64,000 bases of DNA, from NCBI GenBank assembly GCA_009760855.2, contig WPIO01000004.1:12892001-12956000 (forward strand). The letters are read 5' to 3'. The notes below the pieces were generated by a model. It saw only the letters and a list, made by a program, of their open reading frames with translations. It ran no database searches and was not told the DNA's origin. Shown here one piece after another: positions 1 through 12,063 of this stretch; the stretch's first letter is position 1, and each line of letters begins with the position of its first letter. The position numbers and the translations under genes were made by a program. Source of the DNA: Cristatella mucedo. Its lineage: Eukaryota > Bryozoa > Phylactolaemata > Cristatellidae.

Positions 1-2150
1 TCGGTCGCCAACATTTCGGCCAAGTGAGCCTCCACGATCGAAAACATTGCTGCAGCCGAAACGTCCAGATTGGGATAGTCTGGTGGTGGTGGGTGAGATT
101 TTGGAGATGAGGCCAAGGGATTGGGACGGACCCATCTCCATTTTAGCCCGAAGGCTGAGATGCTGCTGCTTGCAGGCAGGCAACTACCTAATTGCCACAG
201 CTAACAGAGCTTGGCAGCCCCCTAAGTGGTTGATGAACGGTAAGCTGCTGCCAATTACAGAGGGACAGTAAGAAAGGCTCAGCTTGCTGCTGCTGTTCCA
301 ACTCGTGGCTCTCGAACTTTCCATGCAGCCATCACCAGATCAGCCGGAAGCTAGAGAGTATCAGCCTCGATTATGAAGCCCAGTCTAATGACTAAAGTGG
401 ATAATCGACCGACCGAAAGCTCTACCCGGCGGCCTGCTCCATGTGGCCTGCAAGAATTTGCACCAGTGCAATTTCTTGCACCACCCCTCGCTTGCGAGTT
501 GGCTCTGCCTCTTCCTCTCTGCAGGCTGCCGCCTGTCTCGCTATCTCGATCTGTCCTTACGGCAGTCTCTCGCAACCTGCTCAAGTCTCACATCACCAAC
601 TCTCTAGACCTGAATGCAAAAATCCCACAGTGACGATGACCAAGCGACTGCTGACCACGGTCAGCAACAGATGTTGACTGCAGCCGAGGCTGAGAAATTT
701 GCTACCACTTAGCACACTTAGTGCGTTCCTACAGGCGGCTGCCTGAGCGATGCAGTGAAAGCAGCACCATGGCAGCAGCCGCAGAGTAGCACGAGGAGCT
801 CCCTAGTCGTGGTCGCAGTACATCGTGTCGCGTTTATTTTCTCCACACCAGCAGCAGCAGCAGCAGCCGCTGCCCCCATGCAAAAGCTGCTGCTGCTGCT
901 GCGTGTGCAGCCACCACTGACCTGCATGGATCCTCATGAGTCCAGCACCAGCTCCGGCTGTGCCGCTCACCGAAGCTCCCATTCGCACGGCCGGTCGGTA
1001 AGTCAGTCAGTCAGTCAGCTAGTGGCAGGCTTGCCCGGTGCCCAAGTTTCGGGTTGCTGCTGCCACCGAGATCCCCGTTCGTCTTGCCTACCGAGACTAA
1101 ATGCTCTTCGAGTAGTGTCCACAGCTGCAGCTGCAGCTGATCTGACTGCACGGGACTCCACTTGATTAGGATGGCCTGCCAGGGGGCAGGCCCTGCTAGC
1201 TGTCGGGCAGGATGCCCAGATGGGGTGCCAGCCATCGTCTCAGAGTGGTAAAAGTGGCACACGTGCAGATATTGGCTGCACTTAAAAAGCCAGCTCGTGG
1301 CCCTCACTCTGGATGAACTAGCAATCCATGTAGCAAGCGTAAACACCTGTCGTCGATGGCAGCACGGTGCAACTAAACAGCAAGCAGGCCTGAAGAAGCC
1401 AATTGCTGGCAGGAGAGCCGCTCCAACCACCACCGGGAGCCCAGGCTGGAGCCTTAGGGTAGACAGCAAAGCCTCCTTTTTGTAATGTGCCGGCCGGACG
1501 TGCATAAGACCCACACTGTGAACCCGCTCGAGCAGCATGGCAGCATGACCTGCTCCGGCGGGTCCGAGTGTTGCCTCGTCGGCCACTGCTGTGGAGGTGA
1601 GCAGTCGGGAAGGGAAAATGCCGGCAGCTGCCAACAGATGCTCTTGGGATGGCAGAGACTCGGCATGGCAATGCTGATCCGAGCCCGCCGTCAGAGCGTG
1701 CGAGGCAGCCTAGTTGCGTTGCCTTTAGAGCAGGATGCGACGTCATAGTTTGGACAGTACCGCACAAGAGGCCACCGACTCGAGAAATGCAGGTGCGCAG
1801 CAGCCATGGCATCGAATGAGTGAGCGTGCACGCACACAAGCCAGTGAGCACGTCGATAAGAAGCCGGAGAGCGCAGACTGAGTGAGTGGCATGTAGGGAA
1901 TCAGTATTGTATATACAGGTAGGCATCGAGGCCTGTAACTGTCACGACTAAGTGGGCGTTGCGCAAGAGTGCTTTTCCCTATCGAGTGTAATTCCTAAGC
2001 AGCCGTTGGTATGCAAACGGTAGCCGACAGATCTCTTCCATAGCACAGTGGAAAGCGTGGCTGAGTATGCAGGACAGTCAAGGCAGTGAGTGGCTTAGGA
2101 GAAGCAGCCCAGGACCTCTGCCAAAAAGCTGCCAGGGTCGGCAGCAGCAG
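1..2150. other. CAG/CTG-rich stretch, no gene supported
   Basis: Moderately GC-rich sequence with many short CAG/CTG runs, for example a CAG run near 849-866 and a CTG run near 887-903. Several open frames cross it, but they are rich in Ala, Ser, Leu and Gln because of the triplet bias. No frame shows a recognisable domain or a convincing splice-bounded exon. The texture is like that of 15.4-17.6 kb. It could be 5' or intronic sequence of a gene, but nothing proves this. Confidence 0.4.
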
Positions 2151-2348
2151 CAAGAGAAAAAGAGAGAGAGGGAGAGAGAGGGAGAGGGAGAGAGAGGGAG
2201 AGAGAGGGAGAGGGAGAGAGGGAGAAAGAGAGGGAGAGAGAGAGGAAGAGAGAGGGAGAGAGAGGAAGAGAGAGGGAGAGAGAGAGGAAGAGAGAGGGAG
2301 GGAGAGAGAGAGGGAGAGAGAGAGAGAGAGGAAGAGAGGGAGAGAGAG

Positions 2349-2403
<55 letters not shown>

Positions 2404-2594
2404 AGAAATAGAGGGAGAGAGAGGGAAATAGAGAGGGAGGGAGAAATAGAGGGAGAGAGAGGAAGAGAGAGGGAGAGAGAGGGAGAGAGAGGGAGAAAGA
2501 GAGGGAGGGAGAAAGAGAGGGAGGGAGGGAGGGAGGGGGAGGGAGGGAGGGAGGGAGGGAGGGAGGGAGGGAGGGAGGGAGGGAGGGAGGGAGG
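2151..2594. repeat. Purine microsatellite (GA / GAGGGA / GGGA)n
   Basis: About 440 bases of almost pure purine on the plus strand. It grades from GAGAGG/GA units into a clean GGGA array at the 3' end (about 2518-2594). All open frames across it (Arg/Glu/Gly repeats) are repeat artefacts. Mirror-symmetric purine tracts of this kind can form triplex H-DNA. Confidence 0.95.
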
Positions 2595-2984
2595 AGGGAG
2601 AAGGCCTGTCTAGCAGTGGTAGAGAGTTTCTTACCGAGTTCTACAGCTCAGGACCAATTGAGCAGAGGTTTCTGTTGCTGCTAGTCTTTAAGTGAAAGAA
2701 CTTTACAGGTTGCCTATGGTCCTTAGAGGACTTGAGGGCACGAGGAGGCTAAACTGGTGAAGCAGTATTTCAGTTGAGTAAGAAGGAGTCACTTGGCTAA
2801 AGCAGAGCAAAGATTTTGGCTTTTTTATTTTGTGGTCACTCAGTCAGTCAGGTCAGTCAGGGGGCCTCTTTCCCGAATTAGGAAGGAGCAAGTGACCTCC
2901 CAACAACCAAGCGACCACCCGGTAGGTTGTAGCTTATGATCTCGTCTTTCTACTGCAGTTTGCTACCCTCGCAGCAGTCCCTGC

Positions 2985-3120
2985 TCTGGTTTGGCCCACC
3001 CCCCCAGGTGAGACGCTCGCCTTGAACGACCGAGGTCGTGGGTTTAAGTCCTGTGGCCTATGCAAAACATCTGGATAGGGATTGAGTCTTTGCATGGAGC
3101 TATATGAATACAATTTTTTT
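2985..3120 (+). mobile_element. tRNA-derived SINE, family 1 (plus strand copy)
   Basis: The tRNA-like head carries an A-box region (TTTGGCCCA...) and a B-box (GGTTTAAGTCC, a variant of GGTTCGANTCC). It is followed by the family body with the degenerate AGGGATTGAGTCT tail hairpin and an oligo-T/AT end. The C-run in the A-box is a local mutation. The same body occurs about eight times in this window in both orientations. Confidence 0.75.
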
Positions 3121-4630
3121 TCTATTAGAGCACAGCCAGATTGTAGACCTGCACACACCCTTTAAAGGAACATGCTCTCGAGCAATCAGTGACTGCTGGC
3201 AAGCAGACCAGATGTCCGGCATGCCTGCAGTGGGGGGGGGGGATGTCCGGCAGACGTCGAGCAGCACGCATCATTCAGTCGGCCATAGCCTGGCTGCAAA
3301 GGACCAGCAGCAGCAGCAGCATGGTCAACGAGAATGCAACAACATTGAGAAGAGAAAATGCGCTGCCAGTGACATATTTCTCAAGCTTTCCGGATATCTG
3401 GAGACGAGAAAGTGGCAAAGCAATGCTTAACTTGCTGCAAAGCATGTGGAAATACCAAATGGACAGCTGCCCGGTGTTTTCCATGATCTCATTTTTTATG
3501 ACCAGAGTATCATTGTTGGACCATCCGAGGACAACCGTACCGACCGTAAGATCGGCCAGCTTAGCAAACGCTGGGGGGCCCTTGCTGCATAGTTGCACTC
3601 CAGCTGCAAGTGAGTTAGGCCAGGCCTAACTGAGCCTGGTGATAGCCTCTTTCGGAGCCACAAAAGTCACCGCTTCAGCATCAGCATGGCGCCGACTAGG
3701 CACACCAAAATCAACCAAAGCCAACTGCTGCAAGGCCGGCTGTTCGAGCTGTCAAGCAATGATGTGGGGAGAGCAGTCAAGGGAAATTCCCCCGAGAGCT
3801 GGATGTGCACCACCTCCGGATTTGCACGGGACCAGACACCGTCGTACTGACTCCGAGTCAGCCGGATTCAAGCTAGGACGCGAGGCCCCCTCCCACCTTC
3901 ACGGCCCGAGACACCCGAGAACTCGAACGACCGGCGCAGCATGCGGCAGGCAAAGGAAAGACCGACCGACTTCGTGCATGCTCAACGACCTGCGATGTAG
4001 TCGGCTGCCTTTTGGCTCACGAGCGCGCACAGGCGCCTGAAGATGTTGCCGGAGCGGCCGGCCCCCTGAGTGGCCGCACTCGACTCTGCATCGGCGGAGG
4101 CAGCGTGCTCGGGCTGCTGGTGATACGCTTGCTCGAGGTGCTGCAAATGAGTCGCCGGAAGCGAGTGCCTGTTTCGCCGATGACGCTCGTGCGTGCCATG
4201 GCTGCTTCTGGTGTTGATCGCAGAGTACATGGCTGCAGCTGCAGCGGCAGCAGTGCCCGGCAGGAACAGGATATCCAATCGGAGATTACCGAGGCAAAGA
4301 GCAGCTCGCTCGCTGTGGCTCCGTGCCTCCTAACTTCGTGCGCCAGACAGCAGGCTGGCAGAGGAGGTGGCAGCGGGCAACACAACTCCTTCTGCTCTAT
4401 GCAGGGCTGCAGGTAGAGAGGGCCTACCAACCAACGCCTGCACGGCAACGAGTGCAAATGACTCGAAAGAATTCTACCCTGCCAATGATCTGCCGTGCTG
4501 CTTGCCTAGCTCGGGAGAGGTTTGCCCAGGGAAGTCCTCAATCAATAACTCATAGGACTTGAAAGCTGAAGACAGTCTTATAGAGCTGGCAATGCTCTAG
4601 TGAGAGGCTCCCTCGGGCTAATAAGCCAAC
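3121..4630. other. CAG/GC-rich unique sequence, no gene supported
   Basis: Contains a G-run near 3231-3242 and short CAG runs near 3308-3321. A 107-codon minus-strand frame (3275-3598) and several plus-strand frames exist, but none shows a family signature, and frames of this length are expected by chance in 64 kb. Nothing else was recognised. Confidence 0.4.
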
Positions 4631-4633
4631 GAA

Positions 4634-4762
4634 GGAGGGGAGGAGGAGGAGGAGGAGGAGGAGGAGGAGGAGGAGGAGGAGGAGGAGGAGGAGGAGGAGG
4701 AGGAGGAGGAGGAGGAGGAGGAGGAGGAGGAGGAGGAGGAGGAGGAGGAGGAGGAGGAGGAA
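4634..4762. repeat. (GGA)n microsatellite
   Basis: About 125 bases of nearly perfect GGA triplets. The poly-Gly and poly-Ser open frames across it are artefacts. Confidence 0.98.
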
Positions 4763-4889
4763 AGGCTAGGTACGGACATAGCTTGTGCCATGATGAGGCA
4801 TGCAGCTATGCACAAGCTACTTAGTTGCCACCTAAAGTTAGGTGTTCAGCATTCATAGGTCAAAGTGCCAGACCTTTAGTTTATCAAGG

Positions 4890-5076
4890 CACTTTAAAAT
4901 AAATAAATCCTAGCTGATAAAACAGGCCCTTTTTGTATAGTGACATAAGAGCCTTTACGGCTGTCACCGCCGCTTTCAGTGGCGATAAAGGATCGCCCAC
5001 CGCAGGAATCAAACCCACGACCTCGGGACCGAGGTCGTGAAAGCAACCGTCTTACCTAGTGTGCCATCACGGCACA
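4890..5076 (-). mobile_element. tRNA-derived SINE, family 2 (minus strand copy)
   Basis: On the minus strand it reads: tRNA-like head starting near GCCGTGATGGCACACTAGG (A-box-like), then CGACCTCGG and the B-box GGTTTGATTCC. After that come GCGATCC, GGCTCTTATGTCACTATACAA, and an AGCTAGGATTTATTTATT tail. Four copies are present (also 13880, 15125 and 40790), all on the minus strand. Confidence 0.85.
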
Positions 5077-5487
5077 CTTTGACCTGTGATCCCTAGGGAT
5101 GTCACCGAGAGACGTCACATGCTCATTGCTAGGCATTGAGCAATCATGACATGGGTGGCCCCTTTGCTAAACTAGGCAATGCATCAGAGAGATGCCGAGG
5201 GCAAGTGAAGCAGCAACTTTTGGCAGATCTGGCTAGCTTCCTTTGTCTTTGAACCGCATTGCCTGAGTGCTGTGCAATTAGTGCTTTCATGACCAGGGCT
5301 ACTAACCAAACAATTCTGCAGACAGCTTACAAACGATACGCCTTGAGAACGCAAGCATTGCTTACATTTTTCTTCGTGTCACCACGAGAACGCCTAGTCA
5401 TTACTAATGCAGGGTGCAAGCATGTCTGCTTTTGAGATGAATACAGTGTAGCTCCGGCCCCGACTCGCGAATTTTGGGTTATGCTAA

Positions 5488-5560
5488 CTGTAAAGCACCT
5501 AAAAAAGAGAGATTGAGTTCACTGAGGGCAGTCTATCAAGTGTATTATTAATATTTAACA
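5488..5560 (+). repeat. Isolated LINE-B/SINE-1 type 3' tail
   Basis: Matches the shared tail: GCACCTAAA...GAGAGATTGAGTTCACTGAGGGCA...TATCAAGTGTATTATTAAT. Nothing upstream (5100-5487) is clearly LINE or SINE, so this is probably the end of a strongly 5'-truncated or decayed copy. Confidence 0.6.
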
Positions 5561-6215
5561 TCAATAGCTCATACTGTCTCGATGGCTACGTAACAAGATA
5601 AGCCTGAAGATAAGATAAGCTAAGATAAGCTGAAGCCTGGAGGGCTAGGATCATCAATAGGCCAACGGCTCTTCTCTTCTTCCACCACCAGTCAGGTGCC
5701 TGGAAGATCACGTGGGAAGCCCTACACTTTGCTATAATAGTACGAAAATTGTCTCCTCACTTGCGTCCGTCGCTGTCTTCGACAGCTTAAGTCACTACCA
5801 GATTGACCGCAAGACCAGCACCCTCAGGTTAACTGCAACGCCAACTCTATGCTAGATCAGCAACCACAGAGAACCGTCCACTTGCTCCGGCCGGAGAATC
5901 TCGCCTGCCAAAAACCTTTTCCACATTTGCAGTTCACTTTAGACATTTCTGTGTGCATTTAAACAGGTACACTAACAAATCTATATCATTAATCGTCATT
6001 ACTGGGTGCAACCGGGTCTTTAGACATTTAAACCGAGTTGAGATAGCACAGCCTTCTAGCTCATCATTCGTGTTCTTGCAAAGTTCAAGCGCGGACTTCG
6101 ACAGCATGTCCCCATTTCACTCACTGATCACAGGATTTCACTTAGATGCTCTGCAGCTGCAGAACTGCATTTTGTGAACAATGCTTCGGTATTTTAGAGT
6201 ATGGCATCTTAGGGC
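5561..6215. other. Unique sequence, no gene supported
   Basis: Includes a short degenerate array of AGATAAGC units near 5595-5635. No exon, RNA gene or repeat family was recognised in the remainder. Confidence 0.4.
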
Positions 6216-6221
6216 ATTGCC

Positions 6222-6360
6222 GAGCGGTTTGGCCAATTGGTTAAGGTGCTCTCTCCATGATCTGGCTGAGGTCGTGGGGTCTTCCCCATGAAATAGGTGA
6301 AGCACCCAAATAGAGATTAAGTTCTCTTACGGTGCTACACAAATGAATTATATATTTTGT
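6222..6360 (+). mobile_element. tRNA-derived SINE, family 1
   Basis: Head GGTTTGGCCAATTGGTTAAGGTGCTC contains a good A-box. The B-box is decayed (GTGGGGTCTTCCCC). The body ends with AATAGAGATTAAGTTCTCTTACGGTGCTACACAAATGAATTATATAT, the family-typical hairpin and tail. Confidence 0.88.
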
Positions 6361-6589
6361 AAGACACCTTGGGGCAGACAGTTTATGAACATATATAGTA
6401 TAAACATTTGTGAACATAAATATGAACATAGATGAACATTTATGCTCAGATGCATGTGCGCACACGAGTGCACACGGCTCGTGCAACCACATATACACAC
6501 ATATATGCTGGTGCACACACACGTGCACACACCTACACACACTCACATGCATACACATGCACTTCCCTATCTTTCCTCACTATTTACCT

Positions 6590-6663
6590 CACTCTTTCTT
6601 TCCCTCTCTGTCTCTGGCTCTCTCTCTCTCTCTCTCTCTCTTTCTTGCTCGCTCTCTCTCTCT

Positions 6664-6694
<31 letters not shown>

Positions 6695-6750
6695 GTTCTC
6701 TCTCTCTCTCGGTCCGCCTTTCTGTCTCTAACTTTCTCCACCTCTCTTTC
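6590..6750. repeat. (CT)n microsatellite
   Basis: Interrupted CT array that leads directly into the CACGCG array. Together with the CA-rich stretch upstream (about 6450-6560) it makes the first part of a roughly 1-kb compound microsatellite. Confidence 0.93.
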
Positions 6751-6756
6751 CATTGC

Positions 6757-7344
6757 CCTTGCACACACACGCACACGCGCACACGCGCACACGCGCACAC
6801 GCGCACACGCGCACACGCGCACACGCGCACACGCGCACACGCGCACACGCGCACNCACGCGCACACGCGCACACGCGCACACGCACACACGCACACGCGC
6901 ACACGCACACACGCGCGCACGCGCGCACGCGCGCACGCGCGCACGCGCGCACGCGCGCACACGCGCACACGCGCACACGCGCACACGCGCACACGCGCAC
7001 ACGCGCACACGCGCACACGCGCACACGCGCACACGCGCACACGCGCACACGCGCACACGCGCACACGCGCACACGCGCACACGCGCACACGCGCACACGC
7101 GCACACGCGCACACGCGCACACGCGCACACGCGCACACGCGCACACGCGCACACGCGCACACGCGCGCGCACGCGCGCGCACGCGCACACGCGCACACGC
7201 GCACACGCGCACACGCGCACACGCGCACACGCGCACACACGCACACGCGCACACGCGCACACGCGCACACGCGCACACGCGCACACGCGCACACGCGCAC
7301 ACGCGCACACGCGCACACGCGCACACGCGCACACGCGTGCGTGC
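6757..7344. repeat. (CACGCG)n alternating purine-pyrimidine array
   Basis: About 580 bases of nearly perfect ACACGCGC hexamers with minor CACACG and CGCG variants and one ambiguous base (N) at about 6855. The array is strictly alternating purine/pyrimidine, the pattern that favours Z-DNA. The His-Thr-Arg and Cys-Ala-Val open frames across it are artefacts. The N suggests a base-calling or assembly problem, so the true length is uncertain. Confidence 0.97.
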
Positions 7345-7599
7345 ACACACACACATGATCATGCATCCATGCACACATGCCTGTTCGCACGCACGCACAC
7401 ACGCACGCGCACACACATATACCTACACTCTGTCTTGAACTTACTTCTTCACCTCACTCAATCTCTCCCTCTCTCTCTCTCTTTTTTTTTCACCAGGTAC
7501 TTGCCAGCAGTAGGTTTTAAGGTGGCATGGACCCAGATTATGTGTCACCATGGCAGCTGAATACTCGATTGACATACTTTTATAGTGCCATCAGAAGTT

Positions 7600-7870
7600 C
7601 GACTGCTGAGCACAAATCAGTGTGAGGAAGACTGTGATGAACTCTCTCCCCTCTTCTATTAAGCAGACGTTACCCCTCACTAGGGCACAGCCAAGATTTT
7701 GGAATGCGATAAATCTCGACCTGATTGACGTGGCACGAAAACGGATTCGAGTAGAAAAGCTTTTAACTCCTCTAAAAACTTGTTCAATCAACCCTAATTA
7801 TTATTTAACTGTTTGCTTTAAACACTAGTTTAAATCTTGATTTTTTTGAGAAGAATAAAGGTTCTGAACT
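7600..7870 (+). pseudogene. Possible LINE reverse transcriptase C-terminal fragment
   Basis: The frame 7622-7828 encodes a stretch around TRAQPRFWNAINLDLIDVAR followed by a Lys/Leu-rich segment. This resembles the 'P..WN.LP..LR......FK..LK..L' motif at the C-termini of non-LTR reverse transcriptases. An AATAAAG lies near 7854. The match is short and no other LINE domain is adjacent, so it could be chance. Confidence 0.3.
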
Positions 7871-8700
7871 AATGGCAAATCAAGTAGAAGACTAGAAGTA
7901 GGATACACCGACACCAGGGCAATCCATACAGCTTGCAGCATTTTGACAAGCAGATTGCTGGCAAACAGCTGCAAGCTGGAAGTACTTTATATGTATGCAT
8001 TCTTGCCGAGCAAATGCTCTGAGGCAAACATCACAGGAGCGATTGGCAAGCAGCTTGCACTGATTTGGTGTGGCAGCTAGTACGGGCAGGGCAGTCAATT
8101 AGTCGATAAGGCTGATGGACTAGTTCAGCAAGAACCTGTGATACTGGCTCGCCCAAGGGCCCACCTACCCAAGCCTGATCCCCAACACCATTTCTACCTC
8201 AGCGAGTGCTTAGTGAGGTCAAACAACTAACGACTAGGGTTACGGGTACGGCTGTTGCCGGACGTCGGCAAACTTCTAGAGATGCAGTATAGCGATTGTC
8301 TGGCAGCACCCTCCTGCCCCTAGATATCAACTGCAGCCAATTTCAGCACTGCCAGACAACCTTTTTGTGAGAAGTTCGAAATGATACGAAAAGATATGAA
8401 CCACTGAGAGCCAAAATCCAGTCGTGGGTACATGTTACCAGTCAGCGTTTGCTTCTGAGAAAGAAGACACATATCACGGAAGCACGATTCAAAAAGGTCA
8501 GAAAAGTATACTGGAATAAACAGACAGCTGAATGCCACTCTGCCCAGATTGCACGACACTCTGAAAGGAGTTGACTCACAACAGTGCAGGTAGAACATGT
8601 CTTGATCCAGATTATGGCTTGACTACGGGATTTGATATCGTAAGCTGTGCTTTCAGCCGCTTTTGCCAGCAATATGACATAGTTTCACGGTGTTATAGCA
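7871..8700. other. Unique sequence, no gene supported
   Basis: No repeat family, exon or RNA gene was recognised. Confidence 0.35.
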
Positions 8701-8748
8701 ATATATTCATATACAAAATTATATATATAAAAATATAAAATTGAGTGA

Positions 8749-9589
<841 letters not shown>

Positions 9590-10715
9590 TACTAGGTTTA
9601 TCGGAAATCTTTTGGCAGCATTTGTTACCATGGATCACAAAGTCCTTCTTGAATGCCTCTAATCTTGCCTGAGCAGCCATGGCACTGCTCTGCAATGGTC
9701 TAGGTCAACTTTTCTCAGTGGGAGATTTCACAGCATTTACGCCAACCGGCAACAGTCATCCGAGGTGATGCTAATGTATGGCATACCAGGGATCTGTGCT
9801 TGTCCTGCATTTTCTTTTAGCAATTTGTGCTGCACCTCTTGGCCATTTAATAGCCAAGCACAATCTAGGCTTTTATTTTTATGCCGATTATATACTACTC
9901 TATCTGTGCTTTGATCTCTCCCTGCCTTTAGGCATTGCTAACTCTCACTTCCCACTGGCAGCACGTTTTGCTCACATACAGACTTGGATGGCAGCAAACT
10001 TTCTCCAATTGAAAGGCAATACAACCAGCTTACTAGCTATTGGCAAACCTAGTTACCCTGTTACTCATAAATTGGAAAACCCAACGCTCAAAATGGGCCC
10101 GGCCAGCATATCTCTTTTAGCATCTGCACTAGATCTGGGTGTCCTGTTCCAAAGGAACCATTCACTAGACGACCACATTAGCTCCACGGTCAAGTCTGCC
10201 TACTCTTGGCTATGTAGCACTGCTAAAAATTCGCGCAAGAAATTGTTGTAGATTTGTGTACCTCATTACTCGTAGGTCATCCAGTGTGTTCAATCCTAGG
10301 CTTATAGTTTGTGCAAAACTCTGCAGAAAGGCTTGTCTGCAGTTAACATAGCAAGTGCCAAGTTATCATATCTGACTTGCACTGGCCTTCTATCAACACG
10401 TGTATAGATTTTAAGGTCATTTGTCATTCACTTTTAGGCCCCTTCATCTGTTGCTTCGTCCTACCTACTTGATACTTCCCACGCAGGCTTCGCATTGTAC
10501 CTCCACTATTCTGACTCAACTGGTTTAAATGCACCTCTAACCAAACTAAAATATTTTTTCGTATGTTTCCAAAGCCAAAAAATTATTTTCTTGACTGGCA
10601 TCACCCCATCCCCGACTTGACGAATTTAAAAAGAAGCTACAATTAAACTTCTTCACAGCTACAGCCAGGGGATTCGTGTGAATTGTCCTCTATGCACGTA
10701 TTAATGCTAACTTTG
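9590..10715 (+). pseudogene. LINE-B non-LTR retrotransposon, decayed reverse transcriptase
   Basis: A degenerate CR1/Rex1/L2-group reverse transcriptase in several frames. Near 9610-9640 it shows the motif-A region (LLAAF.TMDHKVLLECL). From 9778 to 10251 one frame stays open for 157 codons and covers the catalytic palm: LGFYFYADYILLYLCF, then IQTWMAANFLQLKGNTTSLL, then LDLGVLFQRNHSLDDHISS. The catalytic box reads YADY instead of YADD, so this copy is inactive. Shifted remnants of the C-terminal thumb and tail continue to about 10715. The ATT array at 10806-10832 may be the old 3' tail. Confidence 0.8.
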
Positions 10716-10805
10716 TGCATGTTATAACTAACCAAATGGCATGTTTCGTTTTAAGCATTTGTAGAATACTATGAACAGATTGAGTTATCTTGGTAAAATC
10801 CATAT

Positions 10806-10832
10806 GTATTATTATTATTATTATTATTATTG
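10806..10832. repeat. (ATT)n microsatellite
   Basis: Nine ATT units. LINE-B copies elsewhere in the window end in ATT repeats, so this may be the tail of the LINE-B just upstream. Confidence 0.85.
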
Positions 10833-11781
10833 TGGTCTACTTGTGATTGTGCTTGACATTGGAATTGGCAGCCAAAAATACCAGCCTGGCCTTGCCAAAT
10901 GTTTTTTTTTCTGCTGTCATTTTGAGGTTCTAAATCTCTTTAATTTTGCCTTCGTCACCAGAGGCCCAAACTCAACCGGTTAGTCCAGCCTGACCTCCAC
11001 ATTCTCTCGTTGAAGTGAGCACGGTAAAGCATTCTCGGGGACATTAACAGTGTTCCCTACACAAGCTAGACTTCTCAAGTTCTCCCTCGTTCAACCCTTT
11101 AGCTTTGCCCATGTCTCATTTTTCCTACTTAAGTAAGAGCAAAGTTGACAGCTTTGAGAACACATGGGACATTTTTGGCATGTACTCTGTAGATAAAAAA
11201 AGCGAACTCCTGTCAGGAGTTTTTGTAAGCTTCTCATTACATTACATCTAATATTTTTTCTTCCTGAATGCAATGCACACTGAATGGCCCATTTTAAGCT
11301 GGTGCCAATAAGGAGCACACAAATGGTCTCGGTCTGTGTCTAAGAGGCATTTCTGCGACACCCCTCTCATGTATAGATGAGGATTCATATGTTCATAAGA
11401 ATTGTCAGTAAATTGGCGGTTATTTATTAACTAGAAAGCATAATTTAATAGCTCAGTTTCTGATCGTAAGTGAAGAGAGTTGGCTACGGCTGCACGATGA
11501 AGTGGCAAGTGTGCTTATCGAACTGAATGGACACGTAACCAATGTAGTTTTGAAGGGTTTCTTTCTGCCAAAATGCTGGTTTCATAGATCTAAAGCATTT
11601 AAATCCAGCACCAACTCATGTCAAACGAGTTCTTCGGTCACAGTGATGTGGTGTTTATTGGAGAAAGCTGCTTTTCGATTGGCTGCTAGTTTTCAACGAC
11701 AGTGACTCCCATCACCCGGAACCAAGGTAAAGGAATAATTCTGAAAGAGCTATTGAACATAAATCTACAGGCACGTGGCCA
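10833..11781. other. Unique sequence, no gene supported
   Basis: No clear exon or repeat. The integrase-like fragment begins at about 11782. The upstream part may contain more decayed LTR-retrotransposon pol, but I could not recognise it. Confidence 0.35.
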
Positions 11782-12063
11782 ATGTTAAGCAGTTGGTTGG
11801 TTGAGCTCATGAGTAGCACGCAGGAGTTTGTTTGGACTGAGGAACTGGCGAAAATCACCTTGTCTCAAAAACTAAAACTCTCAACAACTAAACTTCAACA
11901 TTGCTGGCAAGGCCCGTTTGTAGTTAAATGCAAGGTCAGTGACCTTTCGTATCTAATCAGATATAAAAGGGCGAGACCTTTTGTTGTACACTGTGACCAC
12001 CTGTTTCACTTAAGAGAACTAAAACAGCTGACTGATAAGGAACACACGCACACTTCTGGATAA
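11782..12063 (+). pseudogene. LTR-retrotransposon integrase C-terminal relic
   Basis: The C-terminal half of this frame reads KLQHCWQGPFVVKCKVSDLS, then YLIRY...RPFVVHCDHLFHLRELK. This fits the Ty3/Gypsy (and retrovirus-like) integrase tail pattern 'KL...W.GPF.V....S...Y.I......VVHVD.LK'. The zinc-binding and DDE catalytic domains are not visible upstream, and no LTR was found next to it. It is therefore an isolated, truncated pol end. Confidence 0.65.

Noticed and set aside
755-1165. 136-codon Ala/Ser-rich plus frame as a gene
   Set aside because: Composition follows CAG/GCA triplet bias; no domain seen and all frames show similar bias.
2985-3120. tRNA gene suggested by A/B boxes (also at 6222, 36101, 40790, 47345)
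   Set aside because: The sequences do not fold into a full cloverleaf with an acceptor stem and are followed by SINE bodies and tails repeated across the window.
3275-3598. 107-codon minus-strand frame with a hydrophobic stretch
   Set aside because: The leucine run comes from CTG repeats. No splice or family support, and the length is expected by chance in 64 kb.
4600-4824. Poly-Gly / poly-Ser open frames
   Set aside because: Direct result of the GGA triplet array.
6410-7560. Very long His/Thr/Arg and Cys/Ala/Val open frames on both strands
   Set aside because: They are translations of the CACGCG, CA and CT microsatellites in every frame and have no coding value.
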